Of a DNA stretch of 64,000 nt, positions 51,659 through 60,278 are shown one piece after another. The translations under genes and the position numbers were made by a program. Each line of letters begins with the position of its first letter. Position 1 is the stretch's first letter. This stretch comes from Calditrichia bacterium (GTDB taxonomy: Bacteria > Calditrichota > Calditrichia > RBG-13-44-9 > J075), in assembly GCA_028284905.1 (NCBI GenBank), contig JANQQU010000064.1, forward strand, positions 1 through 64,000. Direction: 5' to 3'. The notes beneath the pieces were generated by a model. It ran no database searches. It was not told where the DNA came from and saw nothing but the letters and a program-made list of their open reading frames with translations.

Positions 51659-53257
51659 ATGAAAATAGACACCATCACGCAATACCCTAGTATCTTTAAT
51701 GATGTTATCGGCCCGGTAATGCGCGGGCCTTCCAGCTCCCATTGCGCCGCTTCGGTGCGTATCGGGCGCATTGCCCGTGATCTGATGGATGGCAATATCC
51801 GCAATATCCGTATTTCCTTTGACCCGAATGGCTCCCTGGCAACCACGCATGATGCCCAGGGATCGGATATGGGATTGTTCGGCGGTTTTCTCGGATGGGA
51901 AGCACAAGATCCACGGCTGCCAGAGTCGCATCTCCATATTGAGGAAGCTGGTATTAACGTGGAGATCGTTATTGAATCCTATGGCGCCAGTCATCCGAAT
52001 ACTTACCAGATGGTTTTAGAGAACGGGGACGAAACGCATGAACTGACGGCAATCTCCACCGGTGGGGGAATGATTGAGGTGATTGCCATTGATGGTGCAC
52101 CAGTGAATATGGCAGGAGATTATTTCGAGACGTTGATTTACGCCAGGGAAAATATCGACTTCATTGCGCAATTTGTTAAGGCGAATTTAGTCGCAGATGA
52201 AATCGCCGTTCGTGTCGGACCAGAGCGATCATTTATCGAGATTAAAGGACAGGCATTTCCCGAAGAAGGATTTTTATATCAGCTTCAGGCAAAATTCCCC
52301 GGTTGTGTGATAAAGAAAATCGCACCGGTGTTGCCGGTAATGTCCCGGAAAGATTTGAATGTGCCGTTTATAACCTGCGATGAAATGCTGCAATACAACG
52401 CTGATAAACAACTCGATCTCTGGGAACTGGCAGTGCATTACGAGAGTGCCCGCGGCAATATTTCCGGAGAGGAAGTATTCGAGAAGATGCGTACCATTGT
52501 GCGAATCATGAAGAATTCTATCCAGGAAGGGCTGGCCGGTACCGAATACGAAGACCGCATTCTCGGTTGTCAATCGAAGGGGTTTCAGGAGAAAATGGCC
52601 CGAGGGCAACTGCTTGACGGTGGCATGCTCAATCGCATCATCCTCTATATCACCGCGATGATGGAGGTGAAGAGCTCTATGGGAATTATCGTTGCTGCCC
52701 CAACTGCCGGATCCTGCGCAGCTTTGCCGGGCACGCTGATCGCCGCGGCGGAAACGATGGATGTGTCGGAAGAACTATTAGTGAAAGGGATGCTGGCTGC
52801 GGGTATTATCGGTGTATTCATCACCACTCATGCCACCTTCGCTGCGGAAGTGGGCGGCTGCCAGGCAGAATGCGGCTCGGGTTCCGGAATGGCGGCGGCC
52901 GGCCTGGTAACGATGGCCGGTAGCGATACGGCGCATGCCCTCAGCGCTGCTTCTATGGCGCTGCAAAGCACCCTGGGAATGATCTGCGACCCTATCGCTA
53001 ATCGGGTAGAAGCGCCCTGTCTGGGTAGAAATGTTATCGCTGGCAGTAACGCACTCTCCTGCGCGAATATGGCCCTTGCCGATTTCGATGCCTTAATTCC
53101 CCTGGACGAAGTAATCGAAACCATGGATAAAGTGGGACAAAATATGCCCAGTGAAGTTTGCTGTACAGCTCTCGGTGGTTTATCAATTACAAAAACCTCG
53201 AAAGAAATTGAGAAGCGCCTGAGTGAGAAAAAAGGCTGCTTTAATTGCCAATGCTAA
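51659..53257 (+). CDS. sdaA: Iron-sulfur L-serine ammonia-lyase (fused beta and alpha chains)
   Basis: A 532-residue single-chain L-serine dehydratase. The beta part (about 1-215) has the diagnostic DVIGPVMRGPSSSHCAASVRIGRIARDL near residue 15 and DPNGSLATTHDAQGSDMGLFGGFLG near 59. The alpha part (about 255-532) has cluster-binding cysteines in TAGSCAALPG near 349, GGCQAECGSGSGMAAAGL near 399 and DPIANRVEAPCLGRNVIAGSNALSC near 446. It removes ammonia from serine to give pyruvate with a [4Fe-4S] cluster. CCGGAG precedes the ATG. E. coli SdaA is about 454 residues, so this one carries extra sequence between the parts, possibly an ACT-like domain. Confidence 0.9.
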   Translation: MKIDTITQYPSIFNDVIGPVMRGPSSSHCAASVRIGRIARDLMDGNIRNIRISFDPNGSLATTHDAQGSDMGLFGGFLGWEAQDPRLPESHLHIEEAGINVEIVIESYGASHPNTYQMVLENGDETHELTAISTGGGMIEVIAIDGAPVNMAGDYFETLIYARENIDFIAQFVKANLVADEIAVRVGPERSFIEIKGQAFPEEGFLYQLQAKFPGCVIKKIAPVLPVMSRKDLNVPFITCDEMLQYNADKQLDLWELAVHYESARGNISGEEVFEKMRTIVRIMKNSIQEGLAGTEYEDRILGCQSKGFQEKMARGQLLDGGMLNRIILYITAMMEVKSSMGIIVAAPTAGSCAALPGTLIAAAETMDVSEELLVKGMLAAGIIGVFITTHATFAAEVGGCQAECGSGSGMAAAGLVTMAGSDTAHALSAASMALQSTLGMICDPIANRVEAPCLGRNVIAGSNALSCANMALADFDALIPLDEVIETMDKVGQNMPSEVCCTALGGLSITKTSKEIEKRLSEKKGCFNCQC

Positions 53258-53291
53258 GTATTAAGCATGATTTTGACGATGAAACTTTATC

Positions 53292-53310
53292 CCGGACATT
53301 TGTCCGGAGG
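53292..53310 (+). promoter_or_regulatory. Hairpin overlapping the ribosome binding site
   Basis: CCGGAC (53292-53297) can pair with GTCCGG (53302-53307), leaving a 4-nt loop. The 3' arm covers the first bases of the GGAGG (53306-53310) of the next gene, so the stem could limit ribosome access. Confidence 0.45.
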
Positions 53311-53315
53311 AATAA

Positions 53316-53984
53316 ATGAAGAAAAAGAATGCTCTGATTATTTTTTGTAAAGCACCGCGCCCCGGCACCGTAAAAACCCGTATGCAACCGGAGTTAACCC
53401 CGGCGCAATCCCGCGAGCTTTACATGGCGATGGTGGAGGATCTTACAGCAACTTTTGCCAATGCGGAGAGTTTCGATTTACATATCCATTATTGGCCTAC
53501 GGATGCTGCTACTGAGATGGAAAGCTGGCTGGGCGCCGATAAGCATTTCACACCACAGCATGAAGGTAATCTCGGCACAAAAATGCATCTTGCGTTTACT
53601 GATGTGTTGAATAGTGGTTACGAAAAAGTAGCAATTATCGGCAGCGACTTACCCTCATTAGATGGAGATGACATCGAATCTGCCTACCAGTTACTCGATA
53701 CCCATGATGCCGTTTTTGGTCCGACAGATGATGGCGGTTATTATCTGGTTGCCCTGAAAAATACGCAATCAGTTTTATTCGAATCTGTAGAATGGAGTAC
53801 CCCGGCAGTTTTTGAACAAACACTGGCAAATGCCCAACGTGCAAATTTAAGCATTGCTCAGCTAAGCGAAAAACGGGATATCGATAATTTTTTGGAAGTG
53901 CAGCGGTTATGGAAAGCCATCAGTAAAAATGGCAATGGAAATACGCCACGGACAGCCGCGGTATTGCGGCGATATTTTGATTGA
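53316..53984 (+). CDS. TIGR04282/DUF2064-type glycosyltransferase-like protein
   Basis: A 222-residue nucleotidyl/glycosyl-transferase A-fold protein. The start NALIIFCKAPRPGTVKTRM and the signature AIIGSDLPSLDGDDIESAYQLLDTHDAVFGPTDDGGYYLVALK near residues 107-149 fit the DUF2064 family, members of which are linked to arsenosugar synthesis or other sugar nucleotide use. Residues GSDLP and GPTDDGG probably bind the nucleotide and metal. No arsenic genes are seen nearby. GGAGG precedes the ATG, partly inside a small hairpin. Confidence 0.84.
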   Translation: MKKKNALIIFCKAPRPGTVKTRMQPELTPAQSRELYMAMVEDLTATFANAESFDLHIHYWPTDAATEMESWLGADKHFTPQHEGNLGTKMHLAFTDVLNSGYEKVAIIGSDLPSLDGDDIESAYQLLDTHDAVFGPTDDGGYYLVALKNTQSVLFESVEWSTPAVFEQTLANAQRANLSIAQLSEKRDIDNFLEVQRLWKAISKNGNGNTPRTAAVLRRYFD

Positions 53985-54016
53985 TATATTAGCGATTATT
54001 GAAAATGGAGAATTTG

Positions 54017-54478
54017 ATGAAATTATTGAACTTTTTTGTTGTATGTTTTTTGTTGGTTGGTGCGAATTCAATGCCGGCTGTTGCCCAGGGTGACGGCTTT
54101 GGGATTGGGGCAATCATCGGGGAGCCGACCGGATTGAGTCTGAAACAGTGGCAAACCCGCCGCACTGCTATCGACGCTGCCCTCGCCTGGTCGGTAAGCG
54201 GTGATAATCACCTTTACGTTCATGCGGATTATCTAGTGCACAGTTATGATGCTTTTCGTGCACATGATACTTTGATCCCGCTGTATTATGGTATCGGAGG
54301 GCTGATCCGTTTCGATGATGACACCCGCCTGGGGGTACGCCTGCCACTGGGCGCATCCTATTTTATCCCCGGTGCGCCCCTCGATATCTTCTTGGAAGTT
54401 GCACCCATTTTGGAGTTAACGCCCACCACCGAATTCGTCATCAATGGCGGCATTGGCATCCGCTTCTTCTTCCGATGA
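54017..54478 (+). CDS. Small outer membrane beta-barrel-like protein
   Basis: A 153-residue exported protein with signal peptide MKLLNFFVVCFLLVGANSMPAVAQ. Short amphipathic strands follow (GFGIGAIIGEPTGLSLKQWQ, TAIDAALAWSV, HLYVHADYLVHSYD, LYYGIGGLIRF, RLGVRLPLGASYF, IFLEVAPILEL), ending in IGIRFFFR. The start GxGAIIGEPTGLSLK recurs in a family of small outer-membrane proteins of unknown function. GGAG lies 7 nt before the ATG at 54017; the frame could start at 53999, but with no better signal. Confidence 0.75.
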   Translation: MKLLNFFVVCFLLVGANSMPAVAQGDGFGIGAIIGEPTGLSLKQWQTRRTAIDAALAWSVSGDNHLYVHADYLVHSYDAFRAHDTLIPLYYGIGGLIRFDDDTRLGVRLPLGASYFIPGAPLDIFLEVAPILELTPTTEFVINGGIGIRFFFR

Positions 54479-54535
54479 TAAAAGATCGGCAGTACAAAAA
54501 TAACCATCGGCCTAAGGCCTACAGTCTTCAGCCAA

Positions 54536-55723
54536 TCATTTCTCCCCATGATGATATGCCAGTGACGATCCTACCCAGGTTTGTTGCTGGTTGAAATCCA
54601 CACCCATCATCTTTCCCTTACTGACACGTAAGAGATTGTTCACCAGCATCGGTTTATCATCCCAAATAAACATCATGCGTACTTCTGCTTTCGAGTCAAT
54701 GTCCTTTGTTTTGATGAACGGGATATACTCGATTTTATGCTGTAAGAGGTAGTTGCTGCGGTCTTCGATCTTGTCCAGCATTTCCCGGGTAACGTCGATT
54801 TCAACCCCCAGGCCGGCAAAAGAGAATAGCGGTTTTAAAACGTAATTTTCGAGATCAGATGGATACTCATCCAATTCGTTGAGGAAGTAGCAAGGAGGGC
54901 AATACTTACTGTTGATCAGCGGCAGCGTATATTTACTAACCTTGAAAAACCAGTTGGGATGACCGACCCATTTGATATCGAGGTCTTCGTCATCGAAACG
55001 AAAGCTGATATTAAGGTTCTTTCGTACCAATTCATCAAAAATAAAACGATGATAGAAGCGTTCGATCGGAATCTCTCTACCCTTATCTTTGTAGAAGAGT
55101 TTGTTGCCGCGATGAATTACTTCGGTAACGCAAACCGACTTAATCCCAAAATATTCTTCCGTTAAATAAAAGTCGATGCGGGTTTTCTGCTTTTCCGGTT
55201 CGATTTCCAGCAAAACGACGTTTTCCGGATCACTGTCTCCGGTTAAAACACCGCCCAATAATTTTTTGTAGCTCTCCCGATCGAGGCCACTGTAAAAAGG
55301 TGTCATATCCTCGGGAATGGGAAAATATTGCCGCAACTTCCCATCGAGGAAATGTTGAAAGCAATACAGCGAGGGAAACCCCTGTAGTTCGATGAGTTGA
55401 GGAATAAATTCACCATTCTCATCTTTACAAATGGCAAAATCTACCTGGAGAAAAGTTGGATGATCATCCTCCCCGGCAACTTTCAATCCTTTTGGGATGG
55501 CATTCTTTACTCTCTCATTAAAATCTTTTTCCTGCAAAACAGCGATAACATCATGCGCTGCTTCGATCAGCCTTTTGCTCAGTTTATCGGATAAAAAGAG
55601 CGGTGTTTCCGACAAACGGAAAATCAGACTTTGGCGGTAATTGCTATTTATATCATCAATACAGGCCTGGTAGGCCGCTGGATCGAAGGTGTTATTAAAA
55701 CTTTCGCGAAAATCAGGAATCAT
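54536..55723 (-). CDS. Putative ATP-grasp-like amide ligase, third gene of ligase cluster
   Basis: A 395-residue soluble protein. The C-terminal part resembles an ATP-grasp catalytic lobe: NYVLKPLFSFAGLGVEIDVTREML near residue 291, YLLQHKIEYIPFIKTKDIDSKAEVRMMFIW near 324, and NNLLRVSKGKMMGVDFN near 359. An upstream LQVDFAICKDENGEFIPQLIELQGFPSLYCF near 93 could carry metal ligands. This order recalls circularly permuted or glutathionylspermidine-synthase-like ligases, which is an inference. It lies 157 bp downstream of the GCS2-type ligase and, on the same strand, ends the cluster. Confidence 0.6.
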   Translation of the reverse strand: MIPDFRESFNNTFDPAAYQACIDDINSNYRQSLIFRLSETPLFLSDKLSKRLIEAAHDVIAVLQEKDFNERVKNAIPKGLKVAGEDDHPTFLQVDFAICKDENGEFIPQLIELQGFPSLYCFQHFLDGKLRQYFPIPEDMTPFYSGLDRESYKKLLGGVLTGDSDPENVVLLEIEPEKQKTRIDFYLTEEYFGIKSVCVTEVIHRGNKLFYKDKGREIPIERFYHRFIFDELVRKNLNISFRFDDEDLDIKWVGHPNWFFKVSKYTLPLINSKYCPPCYFLNELDEYPSDLENYVLKPLFSFAGLGVEIDVTREMLDKIEDRSNYLLQHKIEYIPFIKTKDIDSKAEVRMMFIWDDKPMLVNNLLRVSKGKMMGVDFNQQQTWVGSSLAYHHGEK

Positions 55724-55770
55724 CGCTGTCTCTCATGTTTGTTGGTTTAACTTGGTCCCTATATGCAACA

Positions 55771-55803
55771 CATGCCGGAGAGCGGTAATCAGTCTCCGGC
55801 ATG
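55771..55803. repeat. Hairpin between ligase-cluster genes
   Basis: CATGCCGGAGA (55771-55781) pairs perfectly with TCTCCGGCATG (55793-55803) around an 11-nt loop. It lies between the GCS2-like gene and the third ligase gene. No U-run follows, so it may stabilise or process the transcript rather than end it. Confidence 0.65.
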
Positions 55804-55880
55804 CCTGCTTAAAATATGAAAAATACCACAGTAGAAAGTTGATTTTCCGGTTGGCAATTTATAGCTAATCGGGGATGCGC

Positions 55881-57002
55881 TTAGGCTTTAACTCCCAGAC
55901 CGTGGTGAGTTTCCTCAATGATGTAATCAACTACATTGTTGAGATCGCTGGATTGCTCCCATACTGCGAGTTGGCGATCTGCACCGCTACTGTTAAGCAT
56001 AACATCTTTAACATAGTTGATCTCGTTCCGGGTCCCGAGATCATCAACGACTTCGTCGATGAAATCCAAAAGCTCCAGCATTAGTTTCCGGCAGTCCACT
56101 TCTTCCTGTTTTCCAAAATCAATCAGCTTACCATCCAGTCCATAACGGCAGGCGCGCCATTTGTTTTCAAGAATAAGGGAACGGCGGTAAAGCCGGAAGC
56201 CGAGGTTCTGTTTTTTAAGCAAGAGCAACTTGGCCACAATTGCCTGAAAAATAGCAGCAATGGCCAGCGATTCATCCGCCCGCATTGGCACGTCACATAG
56301 GCGGAATTCCAGGGTGTCAAAGTAAGGATGCAGGCGAATATCCCACCAGATCTTCTTGGCATCATCGATGGAATTTGTTTTCACCAGCAGTTTCAGAAAG
56401 TTTTCATACGCAGCAAGACTGTCGAAATAATCTGGCAGACCGGTACGAGGAAAACGATCGAATACCTTTACCCGATAGGATTTAAAACCGGTATTCCGGC
56501 CGACCCAAAACGGCGAGTTTGTGGAAAGCGCCAGGATGTGCGGCACAAAATAACGAGCAGCGTTCATCACCTGTAAACCATCTTCACGATCATCAATGCC
56601 AACATGCACATGCAGACCGAAGATCAAATTCCCGCGTGCAACCATTTGCATATCCTGCACAATCGTTTTATAGCGGGGATGTTCGGTAATCTTTTGATCC
56701 TTCCAGTGCGAGATCGGATGGGTGCCCGATGCGGCGATGCGCATGCCAGACTTCTGGGCAGTTTTCGCAAGTTCCGTCCGAAGCTCATATAGATCTTCTC
56801 TCGCTTCGTTGATATCGGCACAAACACGCGTACCGATTTCTACCACAGACTGGTGCATCTCCGGCTTCAGCTGCTCAACCAATCGGGGGGCCTCTGTCCC
56901 CTGAATGATCTGCTGAATATGGGATTTTAACTGCCTGCTTTTGGGATCAACGATCTGAAATTCTTCTTCGATACCCAGGGTGAATCGCTTTTTTTTGCTC
57001 AT
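55881..57002 (-). CDS. Carboxylate-amine ligase, YbdK/GCS2 type
   Basis: A 373-residue member of the glutamate-cysteine ligase type 2 family. The start RFTLGIEEEFQIVDPKSRQL near residue 5, GLHVHVGIDDREDGLQVMNAARYFVPHILALSTNSPFW near 127-164, and the ending NEINYVKDVMLNSSGADRQLAVWEQS are characteristic. Enzymes of this group join a glutamate-like gamma-carboxylate to an amine using ATP; the substrates here are unknown. The ATG at 57002 is preferred (a TTG lies at 57008), 7 nt after the stop of the ATP-grasp gene, so the two are translationally coupled. Confidence 0.88.
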   Translation of the reverse strand: MSKKKRFTLGIEEEFQIVDPKSRQLKSHIQQIIQGTEAPRLVEQLKPEMHQSVVEIGTRVCADINEAREDLYELRTELAKTAQKSGMRIAASGTHPISHWKDQKITEHPRYKTIVQDMQMVARGNLIFGLHVHVGIDDREDGLQVMNAARYFVPHILALSTNSPFWVGRNTGFKSYRVKVFDRFPRTGLPDYFDSLAAYENFLKLLVKTNSIDDAKKIWWDIRLHPYFDTLEFRLCDVPMRADESLAIAAIFQAIVAKLLLLKKQNLGFRLYRRSLILENKWRACRYGLDGKLIDFGKQEEVDCRKLMLELLDFIDEVVDDLGTRNEINYVKDVMLNSSGADRQLAVWEQSSDLNNVVDYIIEETHHGLGVKA

Positions 57003-57009
57003 ACTCAAC

Positions 57010-57984
57010 TCACTTTTTTACGTTTTGAGGGGTCACAAATTTACTTTTTGTTGACTGATTAACGAAACTTCCCCAAACGAGATTCATGCCATTTTCTTTG
57101 TGCTCTTTGGCGCGGCGAATGGCCATATTCGCTGCTGCTTCTACAATCCATTCAAAATTTTGCTCGCCAACAGAGTAGTAGTCAGCATCCGGTGCGGGAT
57201 TGCCAAAATCAATCGCAAACGGTACACCGTCCCGAATCGCTAACTCCACGGTATTAAATTCGTAACCGAGGCCTTTGCAGAGGCGAAGTACGGAATCTTC
57301 AATTTTCGCTTTCATCTTGGCACTAATCGGCTTGGGATCTTTTACATACTGCAAATGGTAAGGCTGCTTGGGATCATATTCCATAATGTGAACGTCCTGC
57401 ATACCAAGACCATAACAGCGATAATATTCGGTAAACTGAATTTCTTCCTGCAACATCATTACCAATTGACCGGTTTTATGATAGGCTTCAAAAAACTCGT
57501 CGCGGTTATTTACTTTATATACATTTTTCCAACCACCGCCAGCAAACGGTTTAAAAAACGCCGGAAAACCGATGTATTCGAAAATGCCATCCCAGTCCAG
57601 GGGAAAGGCGAGATTACGCATAGACATTTCGTCTGTATCATGAGGACGCTCGTGGGAGGGGAGTAAAACGGTTTTCGGGACAGCGACGCCAGCCCGTAAC
57701 GCCAGGGCGTTATTAAAAAATTTATCGTCTGCACTCCACCAAAAAGGGTTGTTAATAACGGCAACGCCAGCAGAGGCGGCATTTTTCAGAAAAGCGCGGT
57801 AGAATGGGATATCCTGGGAAATACGATCAATAATAACCGAGTATTGATCACACTCACCCTGAATCACTTTATTTACATCAACAAACTCTGCGGTAATACC
57901 TTCTTCATTTTTCGAATTCACACGATCGATGAACGCGTGGGGAAATGTATTTTCCCGTCCAAAAAGAATTCCGATCTTCTTCAT
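57010..57984 (-). CDS. ATP-grasp ligase, first gene of ligase cluster
   Basis: A 324-residue ATP-grasp protein related to D-Ala-D-Ala ligase/GshB-like enzymes. The ATP-binding part FPAFFKPFAGGGWKNVYKVNN near 155 and LVMMLQEEIQF near 192 are visible. NTVELAIRDGVPFAIDFGNPAPDADYY near 256-282 supplies the metal-binding Glu, Asp and Asn. It forms amide bonds via acyl-phosphate intermediates. A strong sigma-70 promoter lies upstream, and the stop sits 7 nt before the GCS2-like ATG. Substrate unknown. Confidence 0.85.
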   Translation of the reverse strand: MKKIGILFGRENTFPHAFIDRVNSKNEEGITAEFVDVNKVIQGECDQYSVIIDRISQDIPFYRAFLKNAASAGVAVINNPFWWSADDKFFNNALALRAGVAVPKTVLLPSHERPHDTDEMSMRNLAFPLDWDGIFEYIGFPAFFKPFAGGGWKNVYKVNNRDEFFEAYHKTGQLVMMLQEEIQFTEYYRCYGLGMQDVHIMEYDPKQPYHLQYVKDPKPISAKMKAKIEDSVLRLCKGLGYEFNTVELAIRDGVPFAIDFGNPAPDADYYSVGEQNFEWIVEAAANMAIRRAKEHKENGMNLVWGSFVNQSTKSKFVTPQNVKK

Positions 57985-58020
57985 CGCGAATAGACTCCTT
58001 CAGCTTAGGCTGTTTAACTT

Positions 58021-58049
58021 ATTATATCGTAATTATTTTTATTTTCCAA
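58021..58049 (-). promoter_or_regulatory. Sigma-70 promoter of the three-ligase cluster
   Basis: On the minus strand, TTGGAA (58044-58049) and TATAAT (58021-58026) are 17 bp apart. The start codon follows 37 nt after the -10 box. Confidence 0.7.
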
Positions 58050-58314
58050 AAAAATGTCGCCGGAATAAATCCGGGAAATTCGCTCCATCCATGCAGGCTG
58101 TATTTCAAAAATACCCGTCAAATCTCAATAATTTAAAATTTTATTCCAACAGTTTTTTCCTTTTCCTGAATTCGCCGGTCAAATTGGGGCAGAATGTGTT
58201 GGAATAAACGATTGGTAAAAGAGGAAAAATACGGTATTACGATGGGGTTTTTGTTGTATTAATTCATTGGATTTTTAGATGGGGGGCTGGGATCTGGGGT
58301 GTTATCGTTTGTGC

Positions 58315-58359
58315 GTAGAGACGATTCATGAATCGTCTCTACAACATAATCGTCTCTAC
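58315..58359. repeat. REP-like palindrome copy plus half-copy
   Basis: A full 28-bp perfect palindrome (58315-58342) followed by AATCGTCTCTAC (58348-58359), a right half of the same sequence. This matches the half-plus-full arrangement seen near 46.7 kb. Confidence 0.9.
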
Positions 58360-58395
58360 ATAACAAACGGGTTACCAATAACCCGTCTGCGAATA

Positions 58396-60255
58396 TCATT
58401 TCGGTAAAATTTTCAATTCATCCCCGGGATGAATCAGATTGCTGCGTTTACCGTTCCAGCGTTTGATGTCGCGGATGCTCACCTTGTATGCCTGGGCAAT
58501 ATCCCAAAGGGTTTCCCCGGATGCTACGCGATGTGTAATGGTGCTGCCATCTGCTTTCTTGGTGGTGGCGGTAGTTGTTTGCTTTTTCGTAGTCTGGGAT
58601 TTACCAGCAGCGCTGGCTGTCGTCGATTGCTGCGCACCGGCGATTGGTAACCAGATGTTCAGTTTTTGTCCCGGCTTAATCAGACGGGTGCGACCAAGGC
58701 CGTTCCATTTACGAATTTCGCTGAGAGTTACATTGAACTCCCGGGAAATATCCCAGAGAGAATCCCCGGAGCGAACGATGTATTCATGCTTTTCCCGGCC
58801 GTCTACTTTTTCCAGTGGCTTGGTGCGGCGTGGCGTCGACTTTCGTTCGATCTTGGCATATTTTGCCCGAACATTCTTGTCGGATGGAATCGGGATTACC
58901 AAACTTTTGCCTGCACGAATCAGGTTGCTGCGAAGTTTGTTAAAGCGTTTGATTTCTGACATACGCACGTTGTAACGCCGGGCGATGGTCGAAAGAGTTT
59001 CCCCGGAACGAATGCGGTGCCGTACCCAGCTAACTTTTTTCTCTTTGGGAATTTCGGCATATTTTTGGGCAAAAATCTCCCGTTTGCCTTTAGGAATGTA
59101 TAATGTCCAGGTTTTTTCATCCGGTGGGGTGCACCAGCGGAGCAGGGCGGGATTCAACGCTTTCATTTCCTCGAAGGTGCTGCCGATTGCCTTTGCAACG
59201 ACATTCAGATCAACACATTCGCGCACGGTCATGGTGTCAAATTCCAGCGGTTCCTGTAGCTCATAATCGGTAAATCCATAATCGCCGGGATTGCTGGCGA
59301 TGGTTACTGCGGCTAAAAAGGAAGGTACATATCCCCGGGTTTCTCTGGGGAGACGGGGGAGATCCCAGTAAGTCTCCACTTTATATTTCTTAATGCGATA
59401 GGCAATTTTTGCCGGATTGAAATTGTAGCCGGCGATCGCCAGATACCAGTCGCCAAAACGATCATACAAATCATTGAGATGGCGGGCAGCTGCACGCGTT
59501 GCTTTTACCGGATCGCGGCGCTCATCGTACCACCAGTTATTGCGCAGGCCATATGCTTTCCCGGTCGCGGAAATAAATTGCCACATGCCAACGGCACGTG
59601 CCCAGGAGCGGGCGCGCGGATTGAATCCGCTTTCGATCATCGCCAGATAGAAAAGCTCTTCCGGTGCTTCCTCTTCTTTCAGAATGTCCTGCACCAGTTT
59701 TTGATACTTGCCGGTACGCTCCAGCCAACGATGGAAAACTCTTTTCCCTTTGCCGCGGGTAAAATAGCGGATGGTTTTTTCTACCCGGGAATTCATTTCG
59801 ATCGGAATCTGCATGCGCGGCGGGGTATAGGAAAGCGGGTAGGAAGCTTTCAGGGAGTCGTTGTCATAAAGATCGCCGAGTTGTAGCTGAATAAGGTCCG
59901 CCGAGAGAGAATCGGATTGACTGGCGTTCAACTCGGTTAAATAGCTATCATAGGATTCGGTAACCCGGGTTTGCATTAAAGCAAACGTGGGGTGCTCTTT
60001 GTGGGTCACTGAAAGATGCTCCAGTTCCTCGAATGCCCGCTGATAGTGAAATTCTATATCAAGGGTGTCTTCCATTTCACCGGGATTTTCAGCCCGTTCA
60101 AGGTAGCTGGAAATCAAAGTCATTTCCTGTTCAAGATACAGATCTTTTTCCGGATTATAAGGGGCGAGTGTTTCCTGCACTGCTTTTTTCTGGCAGGCCG
60201 TAAACAGCATCAGTAGTAATAGTAATAAACCGGTTCTTTTTAAAAGAAACATCAT
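58396..60255 (-). CDS. MltD-like lytic transglycosylase with three LysM domains
   Basis: A 619-residue lipoprotein (LLLLLMLFTACQKK lipobox). The SLT domain at about residues 185-310 has the catalytic Glu in LAMIESGFNPRARSWARAVGMWQFI, then AAARHLNDLYDRFGDWYLAIAGYNFNPAKIAYRIKKY. Three LysM peptidoglycan-binding domains follow near 407-450 (RSGETLSTIARRYNVRMSEIKRFNKL), 494-537 and 574-617, separated by basic or Thr-rich linkers. It cleaves peptidoglycan glycan chains, forming 1,6-anhydro ends, probably in the periplasm. GGAGGAG precedes the ATG pair. rfaE2 lies 23 bp upstream, so the two may be cotranscribed. Confidence 0.92.
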   Translation of the reverse strand: MMFLLKRTGLLLLLLMLFTACQKKAVQETLAPYNPEKDLYLEQEMTLISSYLERAENPGEMEDTLDIEFHYQRAFEELEHLSVTHKEHPTFALMQTRVTESYDSYLTELNASQSDSLSADLIQLQLGDLYDNDSLKASYPLSYTPPRMQIPIEMNSRVEKTIRYFTRGKGKRVFHRWLERTGKYQKLVQDILKEEEAPEELFYLAMIESGFNPRARSWARAVGMWQFISATGKAYGLRNNWWYDERRDPVKATRAAARHLNDLYDRFGDWYLAIAGYNFNPAKIAYRIKKYKVETYWDLPRLPRETRGYVPSFLAAVTIASNPGDYGFTDYELQEPLEFDTMTVRECVDLNVVAKAIGSTFEEMKALNPALLRWCTPPDEKTWTLYIPKGKREIFAQKYAEIPKEKKVSWVRHRIRSGETLSTIARRYNVRMSEIKRFNKLRSNLIRAGKSLVIPIPSDKNVRAKYAKIERKSTPRRTKPLEKVDGREKHEYIVRSGDSLWDISREFNVTLSEIRKWNGLGRTRLIKPGQKLNIWLPIAGAQQSTTASAAGKSQTTKKQTTTATTKKADGSTITHRVASGETLWDIAQAYKVSIRDIKRWNGKRSNLIHPGDELKILPK

Positions 60256-60278
60256 TCCCGAGTCTCCTCCTTCAAGGA

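Larger units (their letters stand above)
57985..58395. other. Intergenic region with promoter and REP-like palindrome
   Basis: Between the ATP-grasp start and the lytic transglycosylase end (both minus strand). It holds the cluster promoter (58021-58049), a REP-like palindrome (58315-58342) and a half-copy (58348-58359). The middle 200 bp shows nothing else convincing. Confidence 0.6.
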
